Shown in pieces: positions 24,401 to 37,000 of a stretch of 64,000 nucleotides of DNA. A program made the position numbers and the translations under genes. This DNA is from Eurosta solidaginis (Eukaryota > Arthropoda > Insecta > Diptera > Tephritidae): NCBI RefSeq assembly GCF_040869045.1, contig NC_090322.1:188665477-188729476 (forward strand), in the 5' to 3' direction. How positions within the stretch are numbered: the first letter of the stretch is position 1; every line of letters begins with the position of its first letter. Below the pieces are notes generated by a model, which was not told where the DNA came from, did not search any database, and saw only the letters and a program-made list of their open reading frames with translations.

Positions 24401-27400
24401 TAGCAATCATCAACAGCTCCCATTTGCTACCCATATTGTACAAACACATCCTAAAGTTATCCGGGTCCACGTTTTGGTCTATATCTCGAGACCCTAGTCA
24501 CGGAGGTGCATGAAAAATAATCTATACTATAGCAATCATCAACAGCTCCCATTTACTACCCATATTGTACAAACACATCCTAAAGTTATCCGGGTCCACG
24601 TTTTGGTCTATATCTCGAGACCCTAGTCACGGAGGGGCATGAAAAATAATCTATACTATAGCAATCATCAACAGCTCCCATTTGCTACCCATATTGTACA
24701 AACACATCCTAAAGTTATCCGGGTCCACGTTTTGGTCTATATCTCGAGACCCTAGTCATGGAGGGGCATGAAAAATAATCTATACTATAGCAATTATCAA
24801 CAGCTCCCATTTGCTACCCATATTGTGCAAACACATCCTAAAGTTATCCGGGTCCACGTTTTGGTCTATATCTCGAAATCCTAGTGACGGAGGGGCATGA
24901 AAAATAATCTATACTATAGCAATCATCAACAGCTCCCATTTGCTACCCATATTGTACAAACACATCCTAGGGTTATCCGGGTCCACGTTTTGGTCTATAT
25001 CTCGAGACCCTAGTCACGGAGGGGCATGCAAAATAATCTATACTATAGCAATCAGCAACAGCTCCCATTTGCTATCCATATTCTACAAACACATCCTAAA
25101 GTTATCCGGGTCCACGTTTTGGTCTATATCTCGAGACCCTAGTCACGGGTCACGGAGGGGCATGAAAAATAATCTATACTATAGCAATCATCAACAGCTC
25201 CCATTTGCTATCCATATTCTACAAACACATCCTAAAGTTATCCGGGTCCACGTTTTGGTCTATATCTCGAAATCCTAGTGACGGAGGGGTATGAAAAATA
25301 ATCTATACTATAGCAATCATCAACAGCTCCCATTTGCTACCCATATTGTACAAACACATCCTAAAGTTATCCGGGTCCACGTTTTGGTCTATATCTCGAA
25401 ATCCTAGTGTCGGAGGGGCATGAAAAATAATCTATACTATAGCAATCATCAACAGCTCCCATTTGCTACCCATATTGTACAAACACATCCTAGGGTTATC
25501 CGGGTCCACGTTTTGGTCTATATCTCGAGACCCTAGTCACGGAGGGGCATGCAAAATAATCTATACTATAGCAATCAGCAACAGCTCCCATTTGCTATCC
25601 ATATTCTACAAACACATCCTAAAGTTATCCGGGTCCACGTTTTGGTCTATATCTCGAGACCCTAGTCACGGAGGGGCATGCAAAATAATCTATACTATAG
25701 CAATCAGCAACAGCTCCCATTTGCTATCCATATTCTACAAACACATCCTAAAGTTATCCGGGTCCACGTTTTGGTCTATATCTCGAGACCCTAGTCACGG
25801 ATGGGCATGAAAGATAATCTATACTATAGTAATCATCAACAGCTCCCATTTGCTACCCATATTGTACAAACACATCCTAAAGTTATCCGGGTCCACGTTT
25901 TGGTCTATATCTCGAGACCCTAGTCATGGAGGGGCATGAAAAATAATCTATACTATAGCAATTACCAATAACTCCCATTTGCTACACATATTGTGCAAAC
26001 ACATCCTGAAGTTATCCGGGTCCACGTTTTGGTCTATATCTCGAAATCCTAGTGACGGAGGGGCATGAAAAATAATCTATACTATAGCAATCATCAACAG
26101 CTCCCATTTGCTACCCATATTGTACAAACACATCCTAGGGTTATCCGGGTCCACGTTTTGGTCTATATCTCGAGACCCTAGTCACGGAGGGTCATGCAAA
26201 ATAATCTATACTATAGCAATCAGCAACAGCTCCTATTTGCTACCCATATTGTACAAACACATCCTAAAGTTATCCGGGGCCTCGTTTTGGTCTATATCTC
26301 GAGACCTTAGTCACGGAGGGGCATGAAAAATAATCTATACTATAGCAATCGTCAACAGCTCCCATTTGCTACCCATATTGTACAATCACATCCTAAAGTT
26401 ATCCGGGTCCACGTTTTTGTCTATATCTCGAGACCCTAGTCACGGACGGGGATGAAAAATTATATATACTATAGCAATCAGCAACAGCTCCCTTTTGCTA
26501 CCCATATTGTACAAACACATCCTAAAGTTATCCGGTTTCACGTTTTGGTCTATATCTGGAGACCCTAGTCACGGAGGGGCATGATAAATAATCTATACTA
26601 TAGCAATCATCAACAGCTCCCATTTGCTACCCATATTGTACAAACACATCCTAAAGTTATCCGGGTCCACGTATTGGTCTATATCTCGAGACCCTAGTCA
26701 CGGAGGGGCATGCAAAATAATCTATACTATAGCAATCATCAACAGCTCCCATTTGCTACCCATATTGTACAAACACATCCTAAAGTTATCCGGGTTCACG
26801 TTTTGGTCTATATCTCGAAACCCTAGTCACGGAGGGCATTCAAAATAATCTATACTATAGCAATCATCAACAGCTCCCATTTGCTACCCATATTGTACAA
26901 ACACATCCTAAAGTTATCCGGGTCCACGTTTTGGTCTATATCTCGAGACCCTAGTCACGGAGGGGCATGATAAATAATCTATACTATAGCAATCATCAAC
27001 AGCTCCCATTTGCTACCCATATTGTACAAACACATCCTAAAGTTATCCGGGTCCACGTTTTGGTCTATATCTCGAGACCCTAGTCACGGAGGGGCATGAA
27101 AAATAATCTATACTATAGCAATCATCAACAGCTCCCATTTGCTACCCATATTGTACAAACACATCCTAAAGTTATCCGGGTCCACGTTTTGGTCTATATC
27201 TCGAGACCCTAGTCACGGAGGGGCATGAATAATAATCTATACTATAGCAATCATCAACAGCTCCCATTTGCTACCCATATTGTACAAACACATCCTAAAG
27301 TTATCCGGGTCCACGTTTTGGTCTATGTCTCGAGACCCTAGTCATGGAGGGGCATGAAAAATAATCTATACTATAGCAATTATCAACAGCTCCCATTTGC

Positions 27401-30400
27401 TACCCATATTATGCAAACACATCCTAAAGTTATCCGGGTCCACGTTTTGGTCTATATCTCGAAATCCTAGTGACGGAGGGGCATGAAAAATAATCTATAC
27501 TATAGCAATCATCAACAGCTCCCATTTGCTACCCATATTGTACAAACACATCCTAGGGTTATCCGGGTCCACGTTTTGGTCTATATCTCGAGACCCTAGT
27601 CACGGAGGGGCATGCAAAATAATCTATACTATAGCAATCAGCAACAGCTCCCATTTGCTATCCATATTCTACAAACACATCCTAAAGTTATCCGGGTCCA
27701 CGTTTTGGTCTATATCTCGGGACCCTAGTCACGGAGGGGCATGAAAAATAATCTATACTATAGCAATCATCAACAGCTCCCATTTGATACCCATATTGTA
27801 CAAACACATCCTAAAGTTATCCGGGTCCACGTTTTGGTCTATATCTCGAGACCCTAGTCACGGAGGGGCATGAAAAATAATCTATACTATAGCAATCATC
27901 AACAGCTCCCATTTGCTACCCATATTGTACAAACACATCCTAAAGTTATCCGGGTCCACGTTTTGGTCTATATCTCGAGACCCTAGTCATGGAGGGGCAT
28001 GAAAAATAATCTATACTATAGCAATTACCAATAGCTCCCATTTGCTACACATATTGTGCAAACACATCCTGAAGTTATCCGGGTCCACGTTTTGGTCTAT
28101 ATCTCGAAATCCTAGTGACGGAGGGGCATGAAAAATAATCTATACTATAGCAATCATCAACAGCTCCCATTTGCTACCCATATTGTACAAACACATCCTA
28201 GGGTTATCCGGGTCCACGTTTTGGTCTATATCTCGAGACCCTAGTCACGGAGGGGCATGCAAAATAATCTATACTATAGCAATCATCAACAGCTCCCATT
28301 TGCTACCCATATTGTACAAACACATCCCAAAGTTATCCGGGTCCACGTTTTGGTCTATATCTCGAGACCCTAGTCACGGAGGGGCATGAAAAGTAATCTA
28401 TACTATAGCAATCATCAACAGCTCCCATTTGCTACCCATATTGTACAAACACATCCTAAAGTTATCCGGGTTCACATTTTGGTCTATATCTCGAAACCCT
28501 AGTCACGGAGGGCATTCAAAATAATCTATACTATAGCAATCATCAACAGCTCCCATTTGCTACCCATATTGTACAAACACATCCTAAAGTTATCCGGGTC
28601 CACGTTTTGGTCTATATCTCGAGACCCTAGTCATGGAGGGGCATGAAAAATAATCTATACTATAGCAATTATCAACAGCTCCCATTTGCTACCCATATTG
28701 TGCAAACACATCCTAAAGTTATCCGGGTCCACGTTTTGGTCTATATCTCGAAATCCTAGTGACGGAGGGGCATGAAAAATAATCTATACTATAGCAATCA
28801 TCAACAGCTCCCATTTGCTACCCATATTGTACAAACACATCCTAGGGTTATCGGGTCCACGTTTTGGTCTATATCTCGAGACCCTAGTCACGGAGGGGCA
28901 TGCAAAATAATCTATACTATAGCAATCAGCAACAGCTCCCATTTGCTATCCATATTCTACAAACACATCCTAAAGTTATCCGGGTCCACGTTTTGGTCTA
29001 TATCTCGAGACCCTAGTCACGGAGGGGCATGAAAAATAATCTATACTATAGCAATCATCAACAGCTCCCATTTGATACCCATATTGTACAACCACATCCT
29101 AAAGTTATCCGGGTCCACGTTTTGGTCTATATCTCGAGACCCTAGTCACGGAGGGGCATGAAAGATAATCTATACTATAGCAATCATCAACAGCTCCCAT
29201 TTGCTACCCATATTGTACAAACACATCCTAAAGTTATCCGGGTCCACGTTTTGGTCTATATCTCGAGACCCTAGTCATGGAGGGGCATGAAAAATAATCT
29301 ATACTATAGCAATTACCAATAGCTCCCATTTGCTACACATATTGTGCAAACACATCCTGAAGTTATCCGGGTCCACGTTTTGGTCTATATCTCGAAATCC
29401 TAGTGACGGAGGGGCATGAAAAATAATCTATACTATAGCAATCATCAACAGCTCCCATTTGCTACCCATATTGTACAAACACATCCTGGGGTTATCCGGG
29501 TCCACGTTTTGGTCTATATCTCGAGACCCTAGTCACGGAGGGGCATGCAAAATAATCTATACTATAGCAATCAGCAACAGCTCCTATTTGCTACCCATAT
29601 TGTACAAACACATCCTAAAGTTATCCGGGGCCTCGTTTTGGTCTATATCTCGAGACCTTAGTCACGGAGGGGCATGAAAAATAATCTATACTATAGCAAT
29701 CGTCAACAGCTCCCATTTGCTACCCATATTGTACAATCACATCCTAAAGTTATCCGGGTCCACGTTTTTGTCTATATCTCGAGACCCTAGTCACGGACGG
29801 GGATGAAAAATTATCTATACTATAGCAATCAGCAACAGCTCCCATTTGCTACCCATATTGTACAAACACACCCTAAAGTTATCCGGGTCCACGTTTTGGT
29901 CTATATCTCGAGACCCTAGTCACGGACGGGGATGAAAAATAATCTATGCTATAGCAATCAGCAACAGCTCCCATTTGCTGCCCATATTGTACAAACACAT
30001 CCTAAAGTTATCCGGGTCCACGTTTTGGTCTATATCTCGAGACCCTGGTCACGGAGGGGCATGATCAATAATCTATACTATAGCAATCATCAACAGCTCC
30101 CATTTGCTACCCATATTGTACAAACACATCCTAAAGTTATCCGGGTCCACGTTTTGGTCTATATCTCGAGACCCTAGTCACGGAGGGGCATGCAAAATAA
30201 TATATACTATAGCAATCAGCAACAGCTCCCATTTGCTACCCATATTGTACAAACACATCCTAAAGTTATCCGGGTCCACCTTTTGGTCTATATCTCGAGA
30301 CCCTAGTCACGGAGGGGCATGCAAAATAATCTATACTATAGCAATCAGCAACAGCTCCTATTTGCTACCCATATTGTACAAACACATCCTAAAGTTATCC

Positions 30401-31848
30401 GGGGCCTCGTTTTGGTCTATAGCTCGAGACCTTAGTCACGGAGGGGCATGAAAAATAATCTATACTATAGCAATCGTAAACAGCTCCCATTTGCTACTCA
30501 TATTGTACAATCACATCCGAAAGTTATCCGGGTCCACGTTTTGGTCTATATCTCGAGACCCTAGTCACGGACGGGGATGAAAAATAATCTATACTATAGC
30601 AATCAGCAACAGCTCCCATTTGCTACCCATATTGTACAAACACATCCTAAAGTTATCCGGTTTCACGTTTTGGTCTATATCTGGAGACCCTAGTCACGGA
30701 GGGGCATGATAAATAATCTATACTATAGCAATCATCAACAGCTCCCATTTGCTACCCATATTGTACAAACACATCCTAAAGTTATCCGGGTCCACGTTTT
30801 GGTCTATATCTCGAGACCCTAGTCACGGAGGGGCATGCAAAATAATCTATACTATAGCAATCAGCAACAGGTCCCATTTGCTACCCATATTGTACAAACA
30901 CATCCTAAAGTTATACGGGTCCACGTTTTGGTCTATATCTCGAGACCCTAGTAACGGAGGGGCATGAAAAATAATCTATACTATAGCAATCATCAACAGC
31001 TCCCATTTGCTACCCATATTGTACAAACACATCCTAAAGTTATCCGGGTCCACGTTTTGGTCTATATCTCGAGACCCTAGTCACGGAGGGGCATGCAAAA
31101 TAATCTATACTATAGCAATCAGCAACAGCTCCCATTTGCTATCCATATTCTACAAACACATCCTAAAGTTATCCGGGTCCACGTTTTGGTCTATATCTCG
31201 AGACCCTAGTCACGGAGGGGCATGCAAAATAATCTATACTATAGCAATCAGGAACAGGTCCCATTTGCTACCCATATTGTACAAACACATCCTAAAGTTA
31301 TCCGGGTCCACGTTTTGGTCTATATCTCGAGACCCTAGTAACGGAGGGGCATGAAAAATAATCTATACTATAGCAATCAGCAACAGCTCCCATTTGCTAC
31401 CCATATTGTACAAACACATCCTAGAGTTATCCGGGTCCACGTTTTGGTCTATATCTCGAGACCCTAGTCACGGAGGGGCATGCAAAATAATCTATACTAT
31501 AGCAATCATCAACAGCTCCCATTTGCTACCCATATTGTACAATCACATCCTAAAGTTATCCGGGTCCACGTTTTGGTCTATATCTCGAGACCCTAGTCAC
31601 GGACGGGGATGAAAAATAATCTATACTATAGCAATCATCAACAGCTCCCATTTGCTACCCATATTGTACAAACACATCCTAAAGTTATCCGGGTCCACGT
31701 TTTAGTCTATATCTCGAGACCCTAGTCACGGAGCGGCATGAAAAATACTCTATACTATAGCATTCATCAACAGCTTCCTTTTGATACCCATATTGTACAA
31801 ACACACCCTAGGGTTACCCGGGTCCACATTTTGGCCTATATCTCAAGA
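18408..31848 (+). repeat. 129-bp satellite array, about 104 monomers
   Basis: This is an uninterrupted head-to-tail array. Landmarks in each monomer are 'CCCATATTGTACAAACACAT', 'CCTAAAGTTATCCGG', 'TCCACGTTTTGGTCTATATC', 'TCGAGACCCTAGTCACGGAG', 'GGGCATG' and 'AATAATCTATACTATAGCAA', then 'TCATCAACAGCTCCCATTTG'. The period is 129 bp (spacings of 645 = 5 x 129 occur repeatedly), and most monomers carry CTCGAG. Diagnostic variants recur in a fixed order: CCTAGGG with GCATGCAAAA, CCCAAAG, GGTTCACG with GGGCATTC, GCATGATAAAT, AGGTGCATG, and GAAATCCTAGTGACGG. One monomer at 25,147 has a 7-bp duplication. Because 129 is divisible by 3, reading frames of 72-115 codons open wherever GCATGC replaces GCATGA. 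These are by-products, not genes. The edge monomers are the most diverged. Confidence 0.97.
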
Positions 31849-31859
31849 TGGTATCCGAT

Positions 31860-33076
31860 TCTTAAAATTTCAAAAAAAATAATCAGGATGATTTTTTCTT
31901 TATTTGCGGACACTATATTTTCGGAAACTCAGCTCGGAAAACAACTAATTCTGTCAAAGCTGCATACTTTCATTATTTCGGTTTCCGTGTAAAAAATCTC
32001 GATAAATTTTGGACACCTCAAAAAAAATATTTCCTACTGCAATGATGTTCAAGGTTTATTTGAAGCACTAAAATTAGAAAATAAAGTGGATGATTGGCGC
32101 TTGTTTATAGACAGTTCAAAGCATAGTTTAAAAGCAGCATTACTCCATAAAGGAAATTCGTTACCGCCAATACCAGTGGCACATTCTGAGAATACTTAAG
32201 AAACTAATTTAAGCATATCCAATTTACTTGAGCTCATTCAATATAAACAATTTAATTGGAAAATTTGTGCGGACTTAAAGGTAAGCAGTTTTGGTGGTAC
32301 AATTTAAAATAAATAGTATATGACATACATCCAGGTTGTAGCTATAATTCTCGGACTTCAAGGAGGTTTCACTAAATATTGCTGTTTTCTCTGTCTTTGG
32401 GACATCCGTGCTAGAGAGACCCATTATATTCAGGAAAACTGGCCACCAAGAGCTGAATACAAACCAGGTGCCTTCAATATCGCAAACCCGCCTTTAGTAA
32501 ATCCCGAACGAGTTATTTTGCCAGCACTTCACATCGAATTAGGATTAATGAAACATTTTGTAAAGGCTTTAAATAAGGACGCGCCATCCTTCCAGTACCT
32601 AACGAAAATTTTCCCAAAAAAAATTCAAGCCAAATTAAAAAAAGGTATATTTGTTGGTCCGCAAATTAGAAAGTTGCTGAAAGACGAACATTTTGCTAAT
32701 CATTTATCATCAGTAGAAGCAGCGGCTTGGGACAGCTTTAAACAAGTCGTTAGTGGGATTTCTTGGCAACAAGAAAGAACCCAACTATAGAGAGATGGTT
32801 AGAGCCTTGTTGATAAACTACAGTGCTATGAAATGCAACATGTCCCCCAAAATGCATTTTTTGCATTCACATTTGTATAATTTTCCCGCAAACCTAGGTG
32901 CTGAAAGTGATGAACAGGGTGAAAGGTTTCACCAAGACCTCACTATTTTTGAAAAGCGTTACCAAGGTTTTTGGAATGAAGAAATGATGGGAGATTATTG
33001 CTGGACAATAATACGGGAGACGAACCCAGAAAATTATAAACGGGTAGTTAAAAGTACCCACGTCCCTCACTATTGA
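31860..33076 (+). pseudogene. Broken gene of an uncharacterised arthropod repeat-associated protein family
   Basis: The sequence shows 'NDVQGLFEALKLENKV' and 'WRLFIDSSKHSLKAALLHKG' (about 32,040-32,160), a stop, and 'NWKICADLK' ending at 32,280. A 54-bp GT-AG intron (32,281-32,334, phase 0) follows. The next exon has 'LGLQGGFTKYCCFLCLWDIR', 'LPALHIELGLMKHFVKAL' and 'KKGIFVGPQIRKLLKDEHF'. After a one-base frameshift near 32,756 come 'MHFLHSHLYNFPANLGAESD' and 'GERFHQDLTIFEKRYQGFW'. I know this as a family present in many copies in arthropod and cnidarian genomes, usually called uncharacterised and probably transposon-encoded. I cannot name a superfamily or catalytic residues with confidence. 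An upstream frameshift in an A-run (about 32,025) is also likely. It lies 12 bp from the satellite array edge. Confidence 0.75.
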
Positions 33077-33079
33077 CCA

Positions 33080-36075
33080 CCACGGTAAAATCGCTTAATT
33101 TGACTTTTTTTTTTAGATGTATATATGTATGTATTTAATGTTGTTGTCGTTGTTGTTTTTTACTGAATTGCTGATTTATACTCATATTACTTAATTGAAT
33201 ACAGTTTAACGTGCAAACATATGTCTATAATAAAACGTTATGAAAAAATAAAAACGTAGTTTGAATAAAAATTGTCTCTATAAAAAATTGTTGCATAGAC
33301 GCTTGCAAGTTAACGGGCCAATAGTCTCAACGGCACGTCCGATTGTTGTACTGGTATGCTTAAAATTTTCGTAATTAAATTACCTAAAACATAGGAGGGC
33401 TGGCTTTTTTTCATCCATAGAATTTTTCCGATTTTAACGTGGTTAATCTGAAATTTTGTAAAAAATTTCTTTTTTCTCAAAAATTTTTCAACCTTTTTTG
33501 GCATAGTGGCCAAACTACTGAAGATACTGAAAGGAGGTGAATGCAAGAAATGTTTATGGGAATTAGTATAATGTATAATTCAACAGTTTAAAACGAAAAA
33601 ATGAAAAATACAAATTTTTGTCCTACCTATATGAAGTAGTGTTCTGCAAAAATGGGAATTTTCATATTTTCGGCGATATCTCGGAAACTAGATCTGCCAC
33701 AGGAAAATGGAAGTCATATTCGGAATCAGGAGAAAATTTTATTTTACGAAAGGCCTATTTAATTTTTGGAGATTTTTTTTGCCGAGTATTGAAATTTAAG
33801 GTGTATCAAAATGTAAGACAAGTATTTTAAGATTGAGAGCGGGAATATTTTTAATTAAATTAAAATAATTTAGATGAGCACAATCTGAATTCAAATTTTT
33901 CTTCGGGCTGGGATGAGAAATACCTAATGCACCATATTATTTACTATTACGGCTATTTAGGCCTACAACTCAAGTGACTAAATATAATTAACAAATAAAA
34001 TTTCATTACATACAAAGTTCTATTCAAGATGCTTTCGGAATGCCAATTGGCAGCATATTTACTAGCATAACAGACGGGCGAGTCCAGGAACAACCCTGTA
34101 AAGGGAGGTTGGAAAAAACGCGTTTCTAATCCTCCCTTTTTCAAAGCTTAATGTAACATGCTTTGTAATAACAAATATTTGGAATAATCTTCGCTATTTT
34201 ATGCTGTGGGAATGTATAAGGCTCCGATTCACACAGCTCAGCATGAGTCGAGATGTTGGACAGAATGTGTTTGCTATCACCACTTACTTATATAATTCTG
34301 TCACAACGCATAAGGATGCCGATCAATACAGCTCAAAATATGTTGGGAGGTTCAACGCTTTCAATTATCTCGTATTCCAACTTTTTGTTTGGCTATCCAC
34401 GTTAAGAACAGGTTATAACATCGTAACTGGTTGACAATTGAATCTCTTTGATATCCGCTTTTACAATGGTCCAATAAACTTTTTTCTCATAACCTTCTAC
34501 TTTCTTTTAGCAATAAGAACACTCTCTGGACGTTTTGTTGGTTTTTATTGATGTTGATGGCCCTTTGTCCGATATATGTAGATCAATTCAGTTATTTGTT
34601 CTCCTGATTGAGTCCTCTGTGAGCTTGTTTTGCATTTCGAGCTATAATTACTGCTGCAACCTCGTCTGCGTTGCATAGGTCCGGACGGAGAATTGATTCT
34701 TGTGCCTTGCGCGGTCTCTGTAGTTTAGTATATAAAGATGAGATCGCTGAGATTGCTTCTGATGGCATGATGTAGATAGCACGAGATTCGAAGTTGCTGC
34801 TGTGTGGTAGCCAGCATGACTGCCCAATTTGCACTGTTTCTTTTGCCTAAGGTCGCAAGGAGGGTAAGACGGTTGAGTTGAGTATAACTTTGCTCTTATA
34901 GTTCTATGCCAGTAGGCACATATTCCAATGCGTCTGAAGTGCTTTTCCCGATTGCTGTAGTAACAGGTGTTCTATGGAAGATGGTATATGTGCGGTTAAG
35001 GAGCCTTTCAAATAATTTCTGAGCTGTGTGAAGAATTTTGTAATGGTCGGTTTGCTGATGGCCAATACAGATCCCCTTGACCTTGCCAATTAACACTACT
35101 TGTTGCTTTTTCCATATTTCTGTGAATAATTCATAGGTTCGATATATGGTATACATTTCTATCTTGACCTCTTTAGCAGTTTTTTAAATTTGTTTGATGG
35201 AGTTTGCTAATATTCTCTATAGTACTGAGTCCCTGTGTTTTTTTTAGCTTCTCTTTTCAATTTGTACCTTTTCAGTGGTTATAGCCATAATATTGGCGGA
35301 GTTTCTTCTGATCTGACCTTCATTATTTTGTCTTATTTCATTAGTAGGAAGTAGAGTGTTTACTATTTATTCCACTGCGACTATTTCTTACCACATATCA
35401 TACTTCATATTCTTCTATTCATAACCAATATCTATTTTAGAACAGTTTTGTACTTTAGGCCCTAAGCCTACCTCTTGACATTTTCTCGAAGCTTTTCTCT
35501 TTTCTGCTTCATGATTTTCACTTTAGCGACCTTCAACTTTTTTTTCATTTTTGTATGACTCTGCCTATGAGCTTATCCCAAGCGTCTTGGCGTTGTGTAT
35601 ATTCGCCTTAATAGTAGGTAGTTTCGCCCTTTCTCTGCTATTTCTTCGTTCAATCAGCTGGTCACCATTACTTGGCATTGAGATTGAGGGTATATTTTTA
35701 CAACTCCTCAGGTTCATGGTGTTCTTATAGTGGCTTAACTGGCTAGATGATATCGTGATATTTCAGCCCAAGGAGTCCCCTGGCAGTTATTTTAAAAAGC
35801 CTTCTAAATAGCAAATATTACAGACTGAAGCACGTTCGCTGAATTAGGAAACCGTACAGATATAGACATAAATGGGAGTAACGGCAGCATTTGACTAGAC
35901 TAGATAAGACCTATGTGTTAGGTAAACATTTTAGGTATTGGGATGCGATCCATGCACGCAACCATAATGGGTTTGAAGCCAAAATTTTATCAAAACCGCT
36001 AATTATTTGATGATGAATAGGCTTTGCAAGAAACGGAAATTCAGATATCGATCTTTATTTTTAGGATTTAGGATA
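33080..36075. other. No recognised feature
   Basis: Minus-strand frames at 34,592-34,834 and 34,896-35,156, and plus-strand frames at 33,618-33,830 and 34,201-34,434, show no domain I recognise. The CT-rich stretch 35.1-35.8 kb could be coding debris on the minus strand, but I find no motif to name it. Confidence 0.3.
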
Positions 36076-36077
36076 CC

Positions 36078-36116
36078 AGGTCTAAAGCCGCACTGATAAG
36101 GTCCAAATAGGAGTAA
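36078..36116 (-). pseudogene. Possible tiny RT remnant
   Basis: On the minus strand a short stretch reads 'GPYQCGFRPG', a motif typical of the RT domain of RTE- or Jockey-like non-LTR elements. Flanking residues do not continue the family pattern, so this is a weak call based on about 10 residues. Confidence 0.25.
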
Positions 36117-36119
36117 AGG

Positions 36120-37000
36120 GATGATTTGTTTGTCTTGTGCGGCATATTGCCGCCCTCACGTCGTCAAAGTCAAGCAGTTGTTTGTTATTGGGGTATTTAG
36201 TGCGGAATCTTTCTCGATATCTTGCAGCCAAGTAAAGTGTTCCTTCCATAAAGGAAGCACTTACAGATCAGCGTTTGCTGAACTACCAGATTGTATTTTG
36301 AAGCACCCCTTCCCTGCTCTTTCTGCAATTAAACTCGCCAATTGTGATTTTTTCTACACACCGAGGGCATATTTCGTGTTTTAATTAGATAGTTTGTTGG
36401 TATATGATTGACATAGCCACATCATCCCTTGGTGCGTTTTTATATACAATAAACTTTTATAAACATGAAAGCCCTTCCCTACTAAGCCAAGTGAAGAAAA
36501 ATCGCACATTTAATTGCAAACATCGAAATTTAAAACGTGAGTAATAGATAATCAACTTTAACATCCATGACATCTAAAATGTTAGCTGCCATTAATGTTC
36601 GTCAAATCTTAATTAAAAAATTTCCGTTTCTCAATTATTTGTTGTTGTGTTTGCTATTTTGTTTTACTTTGCTTTTACAGCATGACCCAATTCACACAGG
36701 AAATTAACTTGCAAATCATTCAGATGCAAATAAAATCAAACATTGGCATTCAGTGAAATAGCTGCAAGAAGAAGAAGAAGTGTTGATGTATATACATATA
36801 TACTTACATATGTGTCTACATATGCACATAAACATGCTTCTAAACATATAAATGGCGATACTGTATACAGACAACAGAAGTGAAATTTCTTGTTCTTTGA
36901 GCTCGCATCGAAATAAATAAATTTCAGTGTACTCCCCAGCCAAGACCAAACCAATATTTAAAAGTATTGATCATAAGTACGCAAAAACGTTGCTTTTTCA
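36120..37000. other. No recognised feature
   Basis: One plus-strand frame (36,121-36,384) and short minus-strand frames near 36,716-36,954 carry no recognisable domain. Confidence 0.35.

Noticed and set aside
18408..31848. Open frames of 72-115 codons inside the satellite, encoding a 43-residue repeat
   Set aside because: They exist because 129 is divisible by 3 and only some monomers replace GCATGA with GCATGC. Starts and stops track satellite variants and no constraint is visible.
18408..31848. CRISPR-like array
   Set aside because: Repeats are contiguous 129-bp monomers with no spacers, in a eukaryotic context.
34592..35156. Minus-strand frames that might be retroelement coding debris
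   Set aside because: No RT, integrase, protease or Gag motif could be found.
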